A program made the translations under genes and the position numbers. From JANPJV01 sp031425695 (GTDB taxonomy: Bacteria; Pseudomonadota; Gammaproteobacteria; Xanthomonadales; SZUA-5), in the NCBI GenBank assembly GCA_031425695.1, contig JANPJV010000267.1, positions 6,057 to 70,056 of the forward strand: a stretch of 64,000 nucleotides of DNA. Reading direction: 5' to 3'. Below the pieces are notes generated by a model, which was not told the origin of the DNA, did no database searches, and saw only the letters and a list, made by a program, of their open reading frames with translations. The first letter of the stretch is position 1; every line of letters starts with the position of its first letter. Positions 45,423-53,603 of this stretch are shown here, piece by piece.

Positions 45423-46711
45423 CGGAAACGCCCCGCAAACACCGGCGGTGGTTCCGGCTCGGGAACCGCTGCCAGCGTGTAGTTGCGCATGACCAGGCCA
45501 AGGTAGAGCCAGAAGTGGGCAATCATCGGGTAGTGGGTGAAGCGGTCACCAAAAAGATTGCCGCAGAGCAGGGCAATGAAGGCCGCGCACATGCCCAGGG
45601 CGAGCCCGTATTCGACGCTGTCGGGTGCTGCCCGGCGCAGCCCACGCAGCAGCAAGCGGCCGATCGCGTAGAGCATGCCGAGCAGGACGACGGCGCCGAG
45701 GAGCCCTTTTTCCGTGAGCTCGCGGAGGAAGAAATTGTGGGTATCGGTCAGCCGCGGATTGACCTCGGCGTGGTGGAAAGTGTGATATCCGCTGCCGAGC
45801 AGCGGCCGCATGGCGAAGTTTTCGCGCGCGATCTGCCAGAACTGGAAGCGATTTTCGGTGCTCTCGTCGCGTGCCCCCTCGGCAACCTCGATGCTGCTGA
45901 AGCGCTCGAGCACGGACGGCGGCAGCACCGCCGGCAGCACCAGCATCAGCAGCAGCCCCGGCACCAGGATGCGCATGCGCAAGCCGCGCAGCAGCACGAT
46001 GCAGACGGCTCCCAGCAGGACCGCCACATAGGCGGTCCGCGAGTAGGTGAGAGCGATGCCGATGGCAGCACAGGTGGCGGCGATCGCGGCCCAGAGCCGC
46101 AGCCGACCGTGCTGGCGCGCGCCGACCACGAGCCCGAGTGCAACCAGCATCGCGGTAACGAAGAACGCCGCGATCTCGTTCGCGCCCAGGTCTACGAAGG
46201 TGCCGGGAATGCGCATGTCGTGGCTGTAATGCCAGGACTTCACCGCGTTGTGCTGGTCGATCACCACCATGAGCATGTACGGCATCGGCAGCAACGAGGT
46301 CAGCACCAGGCGCCGGACGGCGCCGCCCTCGAGCGTGCTCAGCTGGGCCAGGAACAGGAAGCTGACGCCGATCGCCTGGTCCTTGAGCGCGTTGGCGTGC
46401 AGGTCACTGTCGCTGACATTGCCGAAGCCGACCAGCAAGGCGATCACACTGACCGCGAGATAGGCATAGACCCAGCCATTGACGCCCGTGCGCACCAGGC
46501 TGCCGCCACAGCGCCAGGCCATCAGCAGGGCACCGATGAACATCAGGTTGAGAAAATTGAGACCGCCAAAGCCGCGCGGAAAATAGCCGTTGTAGATGTT
46601 CTGCAGCGGGATCAGCAGTACGAAGGCAAGCAGTATCCAGTTGTGCGTCGATGCACTCGTGGCCGACAGGTGGTCGGGCGGCAGGGTGCCCACCTCGGCG
46701 TGCGCGCTCAT
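45419..46711 (-). CDS. O-antigen ligase / Wzy-type polymerase family membrane protein
   Basis: A 430-residue protein with about 11-12 membrane segments. A large periplasmic loop contains RFQFWQIARENFAMRPLLGS and HAEVNPRLTDTHNFFLRELT, the Wzy_C/O-antigen ligase signature. It is the likely polymerase of the EPS repeat. The frame is open further upstream, but ATG 46711 overlaps the preceding stop (ATGA) and is chosen. Confidence 0.85.
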   Translation of the reverse strand: MSAHAEVGTLPPDHLSATSASTHNWILLAFVLLIPLQNIYNGYFPRGFGGLNFLNLMFIGALLMAWRCGGSLVRTGVNGWVYAYLAVSVIALLVGFGNVSDSDLHANALKDQAIGVSFLFLAQLSTLEGGAVRRLVLTSLLPMPYMLMVVIDQHNAVKSWHYSHDMRIPGTFVDLGANEIAAFFVTAMLVALGLVVGARQHGRLRLWAAIAATCAAIGIALTYSRTAYVAVLLGAVCIVLLRGLRMRILVPGLLLMLVLPAVLPPSVLERFSSIEVAEGARDESTENRFQFWQIARENFAMRPLLGSGYHTFHHAEVNPRLTDTHNFFLRELTEKGLLGAVVLLGMLYAIGRLLLRGLRRAAPDSVEYGLALGMCAAFIALLCGNLFGDRFTHYPMIAHFWLYLGLVMRNYTLAAVPEPEPPPVFAGRFR

Positions 46712-47808
46712 GCTGCGAGCGCCTGCTGGTAGACCTCGGCATAGGCATCGGCCATGCGTGCGACCGAATAGCGCTCGTCGACCCGCGCCCGCAGGCGTGC
46801 ATCGATCGACTCCCGCGGGCGCAGATCGCACAGGGCCGCCGTCAGGGCAGCGCCATCACCGACTGGAATCACCTGGCAATTGGGCAGGTCGCGCAGGACC
46901 TCCGGCAGCGCGCCGACGGCCGATGCAATCACCGGACAGCCGCAGGCGAGCGCCTCGAGCACAGCCATCGGCATGCCTTCGCTGAGCGAAGGCAGCAGCA
47001 GTGCATCCAGGGTCGGATACCAGTCTTCGAGCGCACCACGCGCACCCGGCATGCGCACCTGGGAGGTGAGGCACAAGTCTTCGATGAGCGCCTGCAGCTC
47101 GGCGCGCAGCGGCCCTTCGCCATGGATGGTGAGCTCGATCACGTGGCCGTGCGCACGGGCTGCCGAGACCGCACGGATCAGCTGCCCGAGGTTCTTTTCC
47201 GGTGACAGGCGCGCCGCGGTGCCGATGCGCACGGTGCCGCCATCGTTGTCGGCGCTGCGCAGCGGCAGCGCATGTGCCGGAAAGCGCCCGAGCTCGATGC
47301 CGTTGTCGATGCGTGCGATGCGCTGCTCGCGCAGCCCGGCGTCCCTGAGTGCGCCAAGAATGCTGTCGGAAACCGCGCAGACGCGATCGAAACCGCGCAG
47401 CAGCTTGAGCTCGAGCTCCCGATACAGGCGCGCACGCGGGCCGTCGTCGACCCAGCCGTGCACCGTCGCGATGCGCTTCAGGCCGAGCCCCCGCGAAGCC
47501 AGGTAGCCGTAGCTCACTGATTTGTAGTCGTGGCAATGCAGCACCGCGTGCGGCGGCAGCGCGCGCAGATGCTCGCGCAGGCGGCTCACGCAGGCGAGGT
47601 CGAACGCACCGCGGCAGGGCAGGGACAAGGTGTGCAGTCCGCGCTGTTCGGCAGCGTCGAGGAGTGCAGGCCCCGGCCCGGCGTGGGCGAAAGCGGTCAG
47701 CACGGGCTGCGGACCGCGGCGCGCCTGTTCGCTGCAGAGGCCGAGCAGCATCTGCTCGGCCCCGTACATGCCGCTCGAGGAGCGCAGGTGCAGTGTCGGC
47801 ACGCTCAT
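46708..47808 (-). CDS. Glycosyltransferase family 4
   Basis: A 366-residue GT-B enzyme. The N-terminal domain has SSGMYGAEQMLLGLC and the C-terminal nucleotide-sugar site GTAARLSPEKNLGQLI, LLLPSLSEGMPMAVLEALAC. It probably acts cytoplasmically on the EPS repeat. It is coupled to neighbours by ATGA overlaps; ATG 47808 is chosen over 47829 for that reason. Sugar specificity is unknown. Confidence 0.87.
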   Translation of the reverse strand: MSVPTLHLRSSSGMYGAEQMLLGLCSEQARRGPQPVLTAFAHAGPGPALLDAAEQRGLHTLSLPCRGAFDLACVSRLREHLRALPPHAVLHCHDYKSVSYGYLASRGLGLKRIATVHGWVDDGPRARLYRELELKLLRGFDRVCAVSDSILGALRDAGLREQRIARIDNGIELGRFPAHALPLRSADNDGGTVRIGTAARLSPEKNLGQLIRAVSAARAHGHVIELTIHGEGPLRAELQALIEDLCLTSQVRMPGARGALEDWYPTLDALLLPSLSEGMPMAVLEALACGCPVIASAVGALPEVLRDLPNCQVIPVGDGAALTAALCDLRPRESIDARLRARVDERYSVARMADAYAEVYQQALAA

Positions 47809-49013
47809 CGCCGACGCTCGCCGACGCACTCGCGATAGAGCGCATCGTACTTGGCCACCATGGCCGCGATCGAAAACTCGGTGGCGACGCGGATGCGCCC
47901 GGCGCGTCCGAAGGCCGCACTGCGCTTGCGATCGTCGAGCAATTCTTGCATCGCCGCGGCCAGCTGCTCCGGTGCGTGCGCCGCCACCAGCAGGCCGCTG
48001 CGCCCATGATCAACTGCTTCTGGGTTGCCGCCGACCGCACTGGCGACGACCGGCAGCCCGCAGGCCATCGCCTCCAGCACGGCATTGGATGAGCCCTCGG
48101 TTTCGGAGCAGAGCACGAAGGCATCACTGGCCTGCAGCAGGCGTTCGATGTCGCTGCGCTCACCGAGGAAGCTCACGCGCGCGCTGATTCCAAGGCGGCC
48201 GGCCTCGGCCTTGAGCGGCTCCAGCTGGGAACCGCCGCCGACCAGCAGCAGCCGTGCCGCCGGATCGGTCAATCGCGCAAACGCGGCCAGCAGGTCACCG
48301 TGACGTTTGACTGGCTCGAGGCGCGCGACGCAGGCGAAGGCATAAGCGTCGGGCGCGAGGCCCAGCTCGGCGCGCACGCGTGCCCGCTCGCCCGGTGTTG
48401 CCGGGCTGAAACGCAGCATGTCGACGCCGTTCGGCAGGCAGCGCAGGCGCGCCGCACCCAGGCCCTCGTCGATCCCAAGCTGGTCGAGCACCGCCTGCGA
48501 CGGCGCGATCACCCAGTCGAAGCGTGGATTGAGTCGTCGGAAGGCCGCCCGCAGTCGCGAGCTTTTCTGAAAGCCGGTGTCGCGCCGGTTGCTGATCCGG
48601 AGCGCGCCGGCGGGACCGCGCGGCAACAGCGCGCAGAGCAGGTCGGCCTTCTCGTGCTGCGATTGGATCAGGTGGTACTGGCCGCGCAGCACGCGCGCAC
48701 ACAGCTGGGCATAGACGCGCAACGCGCGCAGCCCATAGGCCGCCCCGATCGGCAGGTATTCGAGGCGCAGGCCCGGCCACAGCGCCAGCGTCGCGTTGCC
48801 GGCGCCATCGGGCGGTGCGGCCAGTTGCACGACATCGACCGCAAACCGTGTCGGGTCAAGGCCGGCCAGCAGGTTGCGTAAGAAGCGTTCACTGCCGCCG
48901 GGTCCCAGGATCGCGGTATCGGTAACCACCAGCAAGCGCAGCCGCGGGAGTGCCGATTCGAGCTGGCTGGCCGCCGCCTTGGCAGTCGTGAGCGTTTGCG
49001 TTCCCGGGCTCAT
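47805..49013 (-). CDS. Glycosyltransferase family 4
   Basis: A 402-residue GT-B enzyme. It shows LLVVTDTAILGPGGSERFLR, SNRRDTGFQKSSRL, CVARLEPVKRHGDLLAAFAR, and the E-x7-E region FVLCSETEGSSNAVLEAMAC. It is distinct in sequence from the GT4 downstream. ATG 49013 overlaps the outer-membrane gene stop; an upstream open extension is not part of the protein. Confidence 0.87.
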   Translation of the reverse strand: MSPGTQTLTTAKAAASQLESALPRLRLLVVTDTAILGPGGSERFLRNLLAGLDPTRFAVDVVQLAAPPDGAGNATLALWPGLRLEYLPIGAAYGLRALRVYAQLCARVLRGQYHLIQSQHEKADLLCALLPRGPAGALRISNRRDTGFQKSSRLRAAFRRLNPRFDWVIAPSQAVLDQLGIDEGLGAARLRCLPNGVDMLRFSPATPGERARVRAELGLAPDAYAFACVARLEPVKRHGDLLAAFARLTDPAARLLLVGGGSQLEPLKAEAGRLGISARVSFLGERSDIERLLQASDAFVLCSETEGSSNAVLEAMACGLPVVASAVGGNPEAVDHGRSGLLVAAHAPEQLAAAMQELLDDRKRSAAFGRAGRIRVATEFSIAAMVAKYDALYRECVGERRR

Positions 49014-50305
49014 CGGCCACCCGAGTACATCAGGTAGAGCGACGCCGAGTTCGCCGAAAATTCTGCCGCCGCCAGGTTGCTGTCCCGCTGTTGGCGAGCG
49101 ACGCCTGCACGCAGTTTCCAACGCGGGGTGAGATCGCGCTCGAAGTTGACGCCGACGAAGGTATCGCGATCCCGTCGCGTGCTGCCCTGGAACGCGAAGC
49201 GCTCGCTCGCCACGCCGGCGTCGATCCGCATGAGCGGCGTCAGTGCGCGGGTGACCCCGAACTGCGCTCCGCGCGAGCTTTCCAGCGCCTGCGGCCCGGC
49301 GCGCAGGTAGTCATAGTCGCGTCCAAAGGCCGACGCCCGCACCTGCGTGCGGGTGCCCTGCCAGCGCCAGCCGAGATCGATCGCACCGAGGCGATAGATG
49401 TCGTCGCCGATCAGCGTGCGCCGCGCTTCATAGCGAAACGGGTCGAGCGGGTTGCGCACCTGGCCGAGCTCGCGCCCGGCATCGGACAGCTCGTGGCGCA
49501 GGAACGCGCTGAATTCGTGGCTCAGAAGCGGGGAGTAGCGCAGCCGAAAATGCACCAGCGGTCGGGAGATTCCTGGACCGTTTTCGGGATCGATCCGGCT
49601 GTGTCCGACGGCTACGGCGAGGGCGCTGCGCGGCAGCTCGCGCTGGTGGCGCAGTACCAGGTCATCCCGGCGGAAGTCGCGTGCGCCAAGACCCTCCCGG
49701 AAGTCGACCGCGCTGCTTTCCAGACCCGCCGCGAAGCTCTGCACGGGATCGGTCTGCCGCGTTACCCAGGCCGAGACCAGCATGCGGTCATGGTCGAAGG
49801 CCGGCGTCTGCTCGGCAGTTGCGCGCCCCACCTGCGCCTCGATGCGGGTCATGAAGCTTTTGGGGCTGCCGAGCAGCAGGATCGGACCGGTCTGGAACAG
49901 ATTGGTCTGCTGGCGGTTGCCGGGATCGTCCGGGGCTTGCGGATCGATGCTCTGCACTTCGGCAAAATCCTGGAAGCTCCAGTAAAGGCGCTGCGGCAGG
50001 ATCGCCCAGTCGGCAATGAGTGCCGCGCGCGCCCGGGGATCGACGCCGGAGTCGAGGCCACTACGCTCGATGCGCATCTCGCCATCGCCGCGGACGCGCC
50101 AGCGCCGGCCCGAATGCAGCACTGAATAATTGAAGCCTGGCGCGAACAACAAGTCGCCCGAGCCGCCGTCGCGGCTGCGCTCGACGTTGTCGGTGTAGTC
50201 AAAGCCCACCCAGGCCGAATAGCGGAGGTGGTCGGGTGGCGGCACTTGGGCGGCGACGGTGCCGGCGCCGAGCAACAGGGCGGCCGGGAGCGCATTCGCC
50301 GTCAC
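49010..50305 (-). CDS. Outer-membrane beta-barrel protein of the EPS locus (TIGR03016-like)
   Basis: A 431-residue protein with a short export signal (MTANALPAALLLGAGTVAAQ). The rest is a series of alternating amphipathic strands ending in an aromatic/small C-terminus (SASLYLMYSGGR). The opening YSAWVGFDYTDNVERSRDG matches the style of outer-membrane proteins in XrtA/PEP-CTERM EPS loci. It may be the outer-membrane exit or docking protein for the polymer. The start is GTG 50305, with no clear ribosome site. The frame continues upstream through family B repeats, which would add VGSDLVRTLF-type peptides. Confidence 0.75.
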   Translation of the reverse strand: MTANALPAALLLGAGTVAAQVPPPDHLRYSAWVGFDYTDNVERSRDGGSGDLLFAPGFNYSVLHSGRRWRVRGDGEMRIERSGLDSGVDPRARAALIADWAILPQRLYWSFQDFAEVQSIDPQAPDDPGNRQQTNLFQTGPILLLGSPKSFMTRIEAQVGRATAEQTPAFDHDRMLVSAWVTRQTDPVQSFAAGLESSAVDFREGLGARDFRRDDLVLRHQRELPRSALAVAVGHSRIDPENGPGISRPLVHFRLRYSPLLSHEFSAFLRHELSDAGRELGQVRNPLDPFRYEARRTLIGDDIYRLGAIDLGWRWQGTRTQVRASAFGRDYDYLRAGPQALESSRGAQFGVTRALTPLMRIDAGVASERFAFQGSTRRDRDTFVGVNFERDLTPRWKLRAGVARQQRDSNLAAAEFSANSASLYLMYSGGR

Positions 50306-50307
50306 GC

Positions 50308-50448
50308 GTGTGGGTCCGGACCTTGTTCGGACGCTCTCGCTCTCCGAGCGCCCGAAAAGCGTTCGGACAAGGTCCGAACCCACACAGCCAGGACACGTGC
50401 TTCCTTGAGACGGTCGGAAAAGCGTTCGGACAAGGTCCGAACCCACAC
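50308..50448. repeat. REP-like family B cluster: one forward, two reverse copies
   Basis: A forward copy at 50308-50333 and reverse copies at 50360-50385 and 50423-50448. They lie inside the EPS operon between the kinase-like gene and the outer-membrane gene, the widest gap in that operon apart from the MITE. The cluster could attenuate or protect the mRNA there. Confidence 0.85.
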
Positions 50449-50479
50449 GACGCTTTTCTTGCGGGCCCATGTGGTGCGC

Positions 50480-51253
50480 TCAGGGCAGCTCGTTGAAAAC
50501 CACGCCCGCGAACTTGTCGGGGTCGAACACGCGCGCGGCCTGCGCGATTGCTTCCGGCTCATGCATGCCGGCACCGGCCACCAGCACCACCAGATCCGCG
50601 CGCTCGGCGAGCATGCGCGCTTCCGGCGTCCCGACTGCCTCAGGGGCGTCGAGCACCAGGCAGCAGTGCGGGAAGCGTCCGGTGAGGCGGACCACCAGCG
50701 CATGCATGCGCAGCGAGGCGAGGTGATCGCCGCCACCACGCGGCACCTTGCCGGCGGGGATCACATCGAGCCGCTCTAGTCCGGTCGCGTAGATGATCTG
50801 CTCGGCGTGGACGTTCGGCGAGCGCAGGTAGTCCCAAAGACCCGGGCCGCTCTCCGGCTCGAAGGTGCTTTCGGCGGTCGGGCGACGCGGGTTGCAGTCG
50901 ATCAGCAGTGCCGTGCGGTCTTCTTCCAGTGCGATCGCCGCGGCCAGGTTGCGCGCCACGAAGCTGGAGCCGCAGCCCGGGCTGACGCCAGTCACCAGGA
51001 TCACCGGGCTGCGCACTTCACTCGCCAGGAGCAATCGCGTGCGCAGCTCGCGGAAGATGTCGGTCGGCCGCGGATCCTCCAGGTCTTCGTGGATCAGCCG
51101 GCGCGCTTCGAGCTTGACGGCCGTGAGCTCGGTACCGGGGCCATTGCGCGCGATCGAGCGGGCAATCGCGGTGACCGGGACGTTGTCTCCTTCCGTGCGT
51201 TCCAGGGCGCGGCCTTCGCCGCCGGAGGACGCCATCGACTTGCCGTCGCTCAT
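50480..51253 (-). CDS. CpsD/CapB-like ATPase of the EPS locus, degenerate Walker A
   Basis: A 257-residue protein of the bacterial tyrosine kinase / MinD-like fold, normally the cytoplasmic partner of the chain-length protein. IFRELRTRLLLA precedes the P-loop position, which reads GVSPGCGSSFVARNLA. The expected GKT/S lysine is absent. Walker A' is TALLIDCNPRRP and Walker B is CCLVLDAPE. There is no C-terminal tyrosine cluster. It may bind but not phosphorylate, acting as a pseudokinase scaffold. Its start overlaps the chain-length gene stop. Confidence 0.78.
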   Translation of the reverse strand: MSDGKSMASSGGEGRALERTEGDNVPVTAIARSIARNGPGTELTAVKLEARRLIHEDLEDPRPTDIFRELRTRLLLASEVRSPVILVTGVSPGCGSSFVARNLAAAIALEEDRTALLIDCNPRRPTAESTFEPESGPGLWDYLRSPNVHAEQIIYATGLERLDVIPAGKVPRGGGDHLASLRMHALVVRLTGRFPHCCLVLDAPEAVGTPEARMLAERADLVVLVAGAGMHEPEAIAQAARVFDPDKFAGVVFNELP

Positions 51254-52713
51254 GAGCCGACCACCAGCTTGAAGACACTGGCCGCCGCGAGCAGCAGGAC
51301 GCTGCCGCCAACCGCGACCAGCGCGAAGCGCATGTCACTGATCAGCCGGCGCTGGTCGCTGCTGTTCCAGTACATCGGCACCGCTGCGAGCACCGGGATC
51401 CCGGTGCTGCGCTGAATCGCGTTGGCCGAGCGCAGGCGCGGATCGAGCTGCACCATGACCAGCAACAGTGCGAGCGGCAGCGCGGAGGCCGCCGCCAGCC
51501 CGCCAATGACGAAGTGCAGGAAGCGCAGTCCGGTCGCACGCGTCGGCACGCTCGCTTCCTCCTGGATCTGGAAGCTCAGGCCGCGGCCTTCCTCGTCCAG
51601 GGTCAGCGACAGGCGTGCGTATTCGAGCCGGCGCAACAGATCCTGGTAGAGGTCGCGCGGAACATCGCGCTCACGCGCCAGTTCGGCGAGCTCGGGCGAA
51701 GGATCGGCCATCTCGCGCACCCGCTCGAGCTCGGCGTTGATCTCTGCCTCGGTCTGGGCGATGCGTGCCCGCACGGCCGCGCTGTCGCCACCGCCGCCGC
51801 CACTGCGCACGACGCGCGGCGCCGGCGTCTGCTGCAACTGGGCCGTCAAGTCGGCGACTGCACTGCGGGCCCGGCTCACATCCGGGTGCGCATCGGTGTA
51901 TTGACGTTCGAGCGCGCTGAGTTCTTGCTGCGCGGCCGCCAGGCGCTGCCGCACCGGCGCCTGCAGGTCTTCGCCGACGGTGACCGTCGCGGCGACCCGG
52001 CCGGAGCCACTGTCGAGTCGAGCCTGGTCGGCGTCCAGCTTGCGGCGCAAAAGGCTGATCCGCGCCTCGATCAGCGAGGCCGGTTCGATGCGCGACTGCG
52101 GATTCTGTTCCTGGTAGCTGTCGAGCTTGGCCTGGGCAGAGTTGAGCTTGGTCTGGTAGTGGCTCACGCGATCGAGGATGAACTCATAGGCTTCGCGGCT
52201 TTCGCTCACCTGGGCCGCGCGGCTCTCGGCAAGGAATTCGTCGGCGAAGGTCTTGGCCACCAGATACGCGCGCTGCGGGTCCACGTCGCGGTATTCGATG
52301 CGCAGGAGGTTGTTGCGCGGCGAGCTGATCAGCGTGCGCTGCTGCAGCGCGTCGGCGCGCACATTGCGCTCCGCGGTGGATGGCGTGTCATTCAGCCAGC
52401 CACCCTTGGCGAGGACCCGGTCCATCACTTTCTGGCTGAAGATCACCTCGCGCGCGATGAGTACGCGCTCGGAGACATTGGTCGCCACCGCCTTGCCCTC
52501 CATCAACTTCTCGATGGTCTTGTCCTCGGAAACGAGGATGGTGGTGTTCGCCGAGTATTTCTTCGGCCAGCTCCAGCCGACCGCCAGCGCGGTCACGCAG
52601 ATGACCAGGAACAGGATGGACAGCAGCCGCAGGCGCCGCCGACCTTCGCGCAGGAGGTTGCGCGCGAGCTCGGCGATCGAGAGCCGGTTTTCTTGTCGCA
52701 GGAGAGCGCTCAT
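51250..52713 (-). CDS. Polysaccharide chain-length determinant protein (Wzz/GNVR domain)
   Basis: A 487-residue polysaccharide co-polymerase. N-terminal and C-terminal membrane helices (about 33-50 and 415-437, with another near 465-483) bracket a large periplasmic coiled-coil region (about 150-370). The Wzz start WPKKYSANTTILVSEDKTIE and the GNVR-like region RDLYQDLLRRLEYARLSLTL are visible. It sets polymer length together with the adjacent ATPase. The downstream gene overlaps by ATGA. Confidence 0.88.
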   Translation of the reverse strand: MSALLRQENRLSIAELARNLLREGRRRLRLLSILFLVICVTALAVGWSWPKKYSANTTILVSEDKTIEKLMEGKAVATNVSERVLIAREVIFSQKVMDRVLAKGGWLNDTPSTAERNVRADALQQRTLISSPRNNLLRIEYRDVDPQRAYLVAKTFADEFLAESRAAQVSESREAYEFILDRVSHYQTKLNSAQAKLDSYQEQNPQSRIEPASLIEARISLLRRKLDADQARLDSGSGRVAATVTVGEDLQAPVRQRLAAAQQELSALERQYTDAHPDVSRARSAVADLTAQLQQTPAPRVVRSGGGGGDSAAVRARIAQTEAEINAELERVREMADPSPELAELARERDVPRDLYQDLLRRLEYARLSLTLDEEGRGLSFQIQEEASVPTRATGLRFLHFVIGGLAAASALPLALLLVMVQLDPRLRSANAIQRSTGIPVLAAVPMYWNSSDQRRLISDMRFALVAVGGSVLLLAAASVFKLVVGS

Positions 52714-52727
52714 GTCGCAGTCGTCCG

Positions 52728-53339
52728 TCAGAAGTTGCGCTGCGGCACGCTGATCACGTCGCCGGGGTGCACCGGGTAGTTACTGCTGAGGTCGCCGTCC
52801 TCCAGCATCGCCTGGAGCGCCACCGGGTAACGTTCGGCGCTGTCGCTTCCACGGCGGTGCAGCCAGGTCCGATTGCCGGCCGCGAAATCGGTCGGCCCGC
52901 CGGCCGCGAGTACCGCATCGAGGACGGTCATGCCCTGGCGATACGGCAGCGAGACCGGTGTGCGGACGGCGCCCGTGACCCGCACGCGAGCCAGGTATTC
53001 GTGGCTGTTGAGCTCGGAGACCATCACCGTGACCTGCGGCTCGCGAACGAAGGCGCTGATGCGGGTGGTGATGTCCGCAGCGATTGCACTGGGCGACTGC
53101 CCGCCAGCCTGCACGTCGCCAATCAACGGCACAGTGATCTTGCCATCGCTGCGCACCGGCCCGGTCACATCCAGATCCGGGTTCTTCCAGATCTTGACGG
53201 CGACCACGTCATCGACGCCGATCAGGTAGTCGGCGCTCGTGGCAACCGGCTCGGGCGGAGCTGATGCGCGCGGCGGCGTGCTGGCGCAGGCGGCCAGCAA
53301 CAACAACAGGAATGGGGCGAGATAGCGTGGCTGGATCAT
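52728..53339 (-). CDS. Polysaccharide export lipoprotein (Wza-like)
   Basis: A 203-residue lipoprotein with lipobox LAAC (near residue 17), a Poly_export domain (YLIGVDDVVAVKIWKNPDLD, KITVPLIGDVQAGGQ) and a SLBB-like domain (VTGAVRTPVSLPYRQGMT). It is short for Wza, as in XrtA-type loci, and is the outer-membrane export channel or adaptor. As the first gene of the minus-strand EPS operon it should carry the main promoter, in the 264-bp gap shared divergently with glmS. ATG 53339 is chosen for the lipoprotein signal. Confidence 0.9.
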   Translation of the reverse strand: MIQPRYLAPFLLLLLAACASTPPRASAPPEPVATSADYLIGVDDVVAVKIWKNPDLDVTGPVRSDGKITVPLIGDVQAGGQSPSAIAADITTRISAFVREPQVTVMVSELNSHEYLARVRVTGAVRTPVSLPYRQGMTVLDAVLAAGGPTDFAAGNRTWLHRRGSDSAERYPVALQAMLEDGDLSSNYPVHPGDVISVPQRNF

Positions 53340-53603
53340 GGTCTTCACCGCTGTATCAAAGGTGGGACGAACGGGTGCCGACGCTGACGTCGGTAACGAT
53401 CGCAAACTAGTCGAAGGCGCGAGCAGGTTCGGTTCGGCGCCGCACATAGCCGAGCAAGCCGGAGGCGTGCGGGAATGGGCTTTTGCCTTCGATGCTTCAT
53501 CGAATCGCCCGTTTTTTCTCCATCGCTGCAGGCAGACTGCGCGCCAACAAAGCCTTCATGAGGCACCCCGGATGATTTCCGGACACCAGCAAAGGAGCTT
53601 CCC

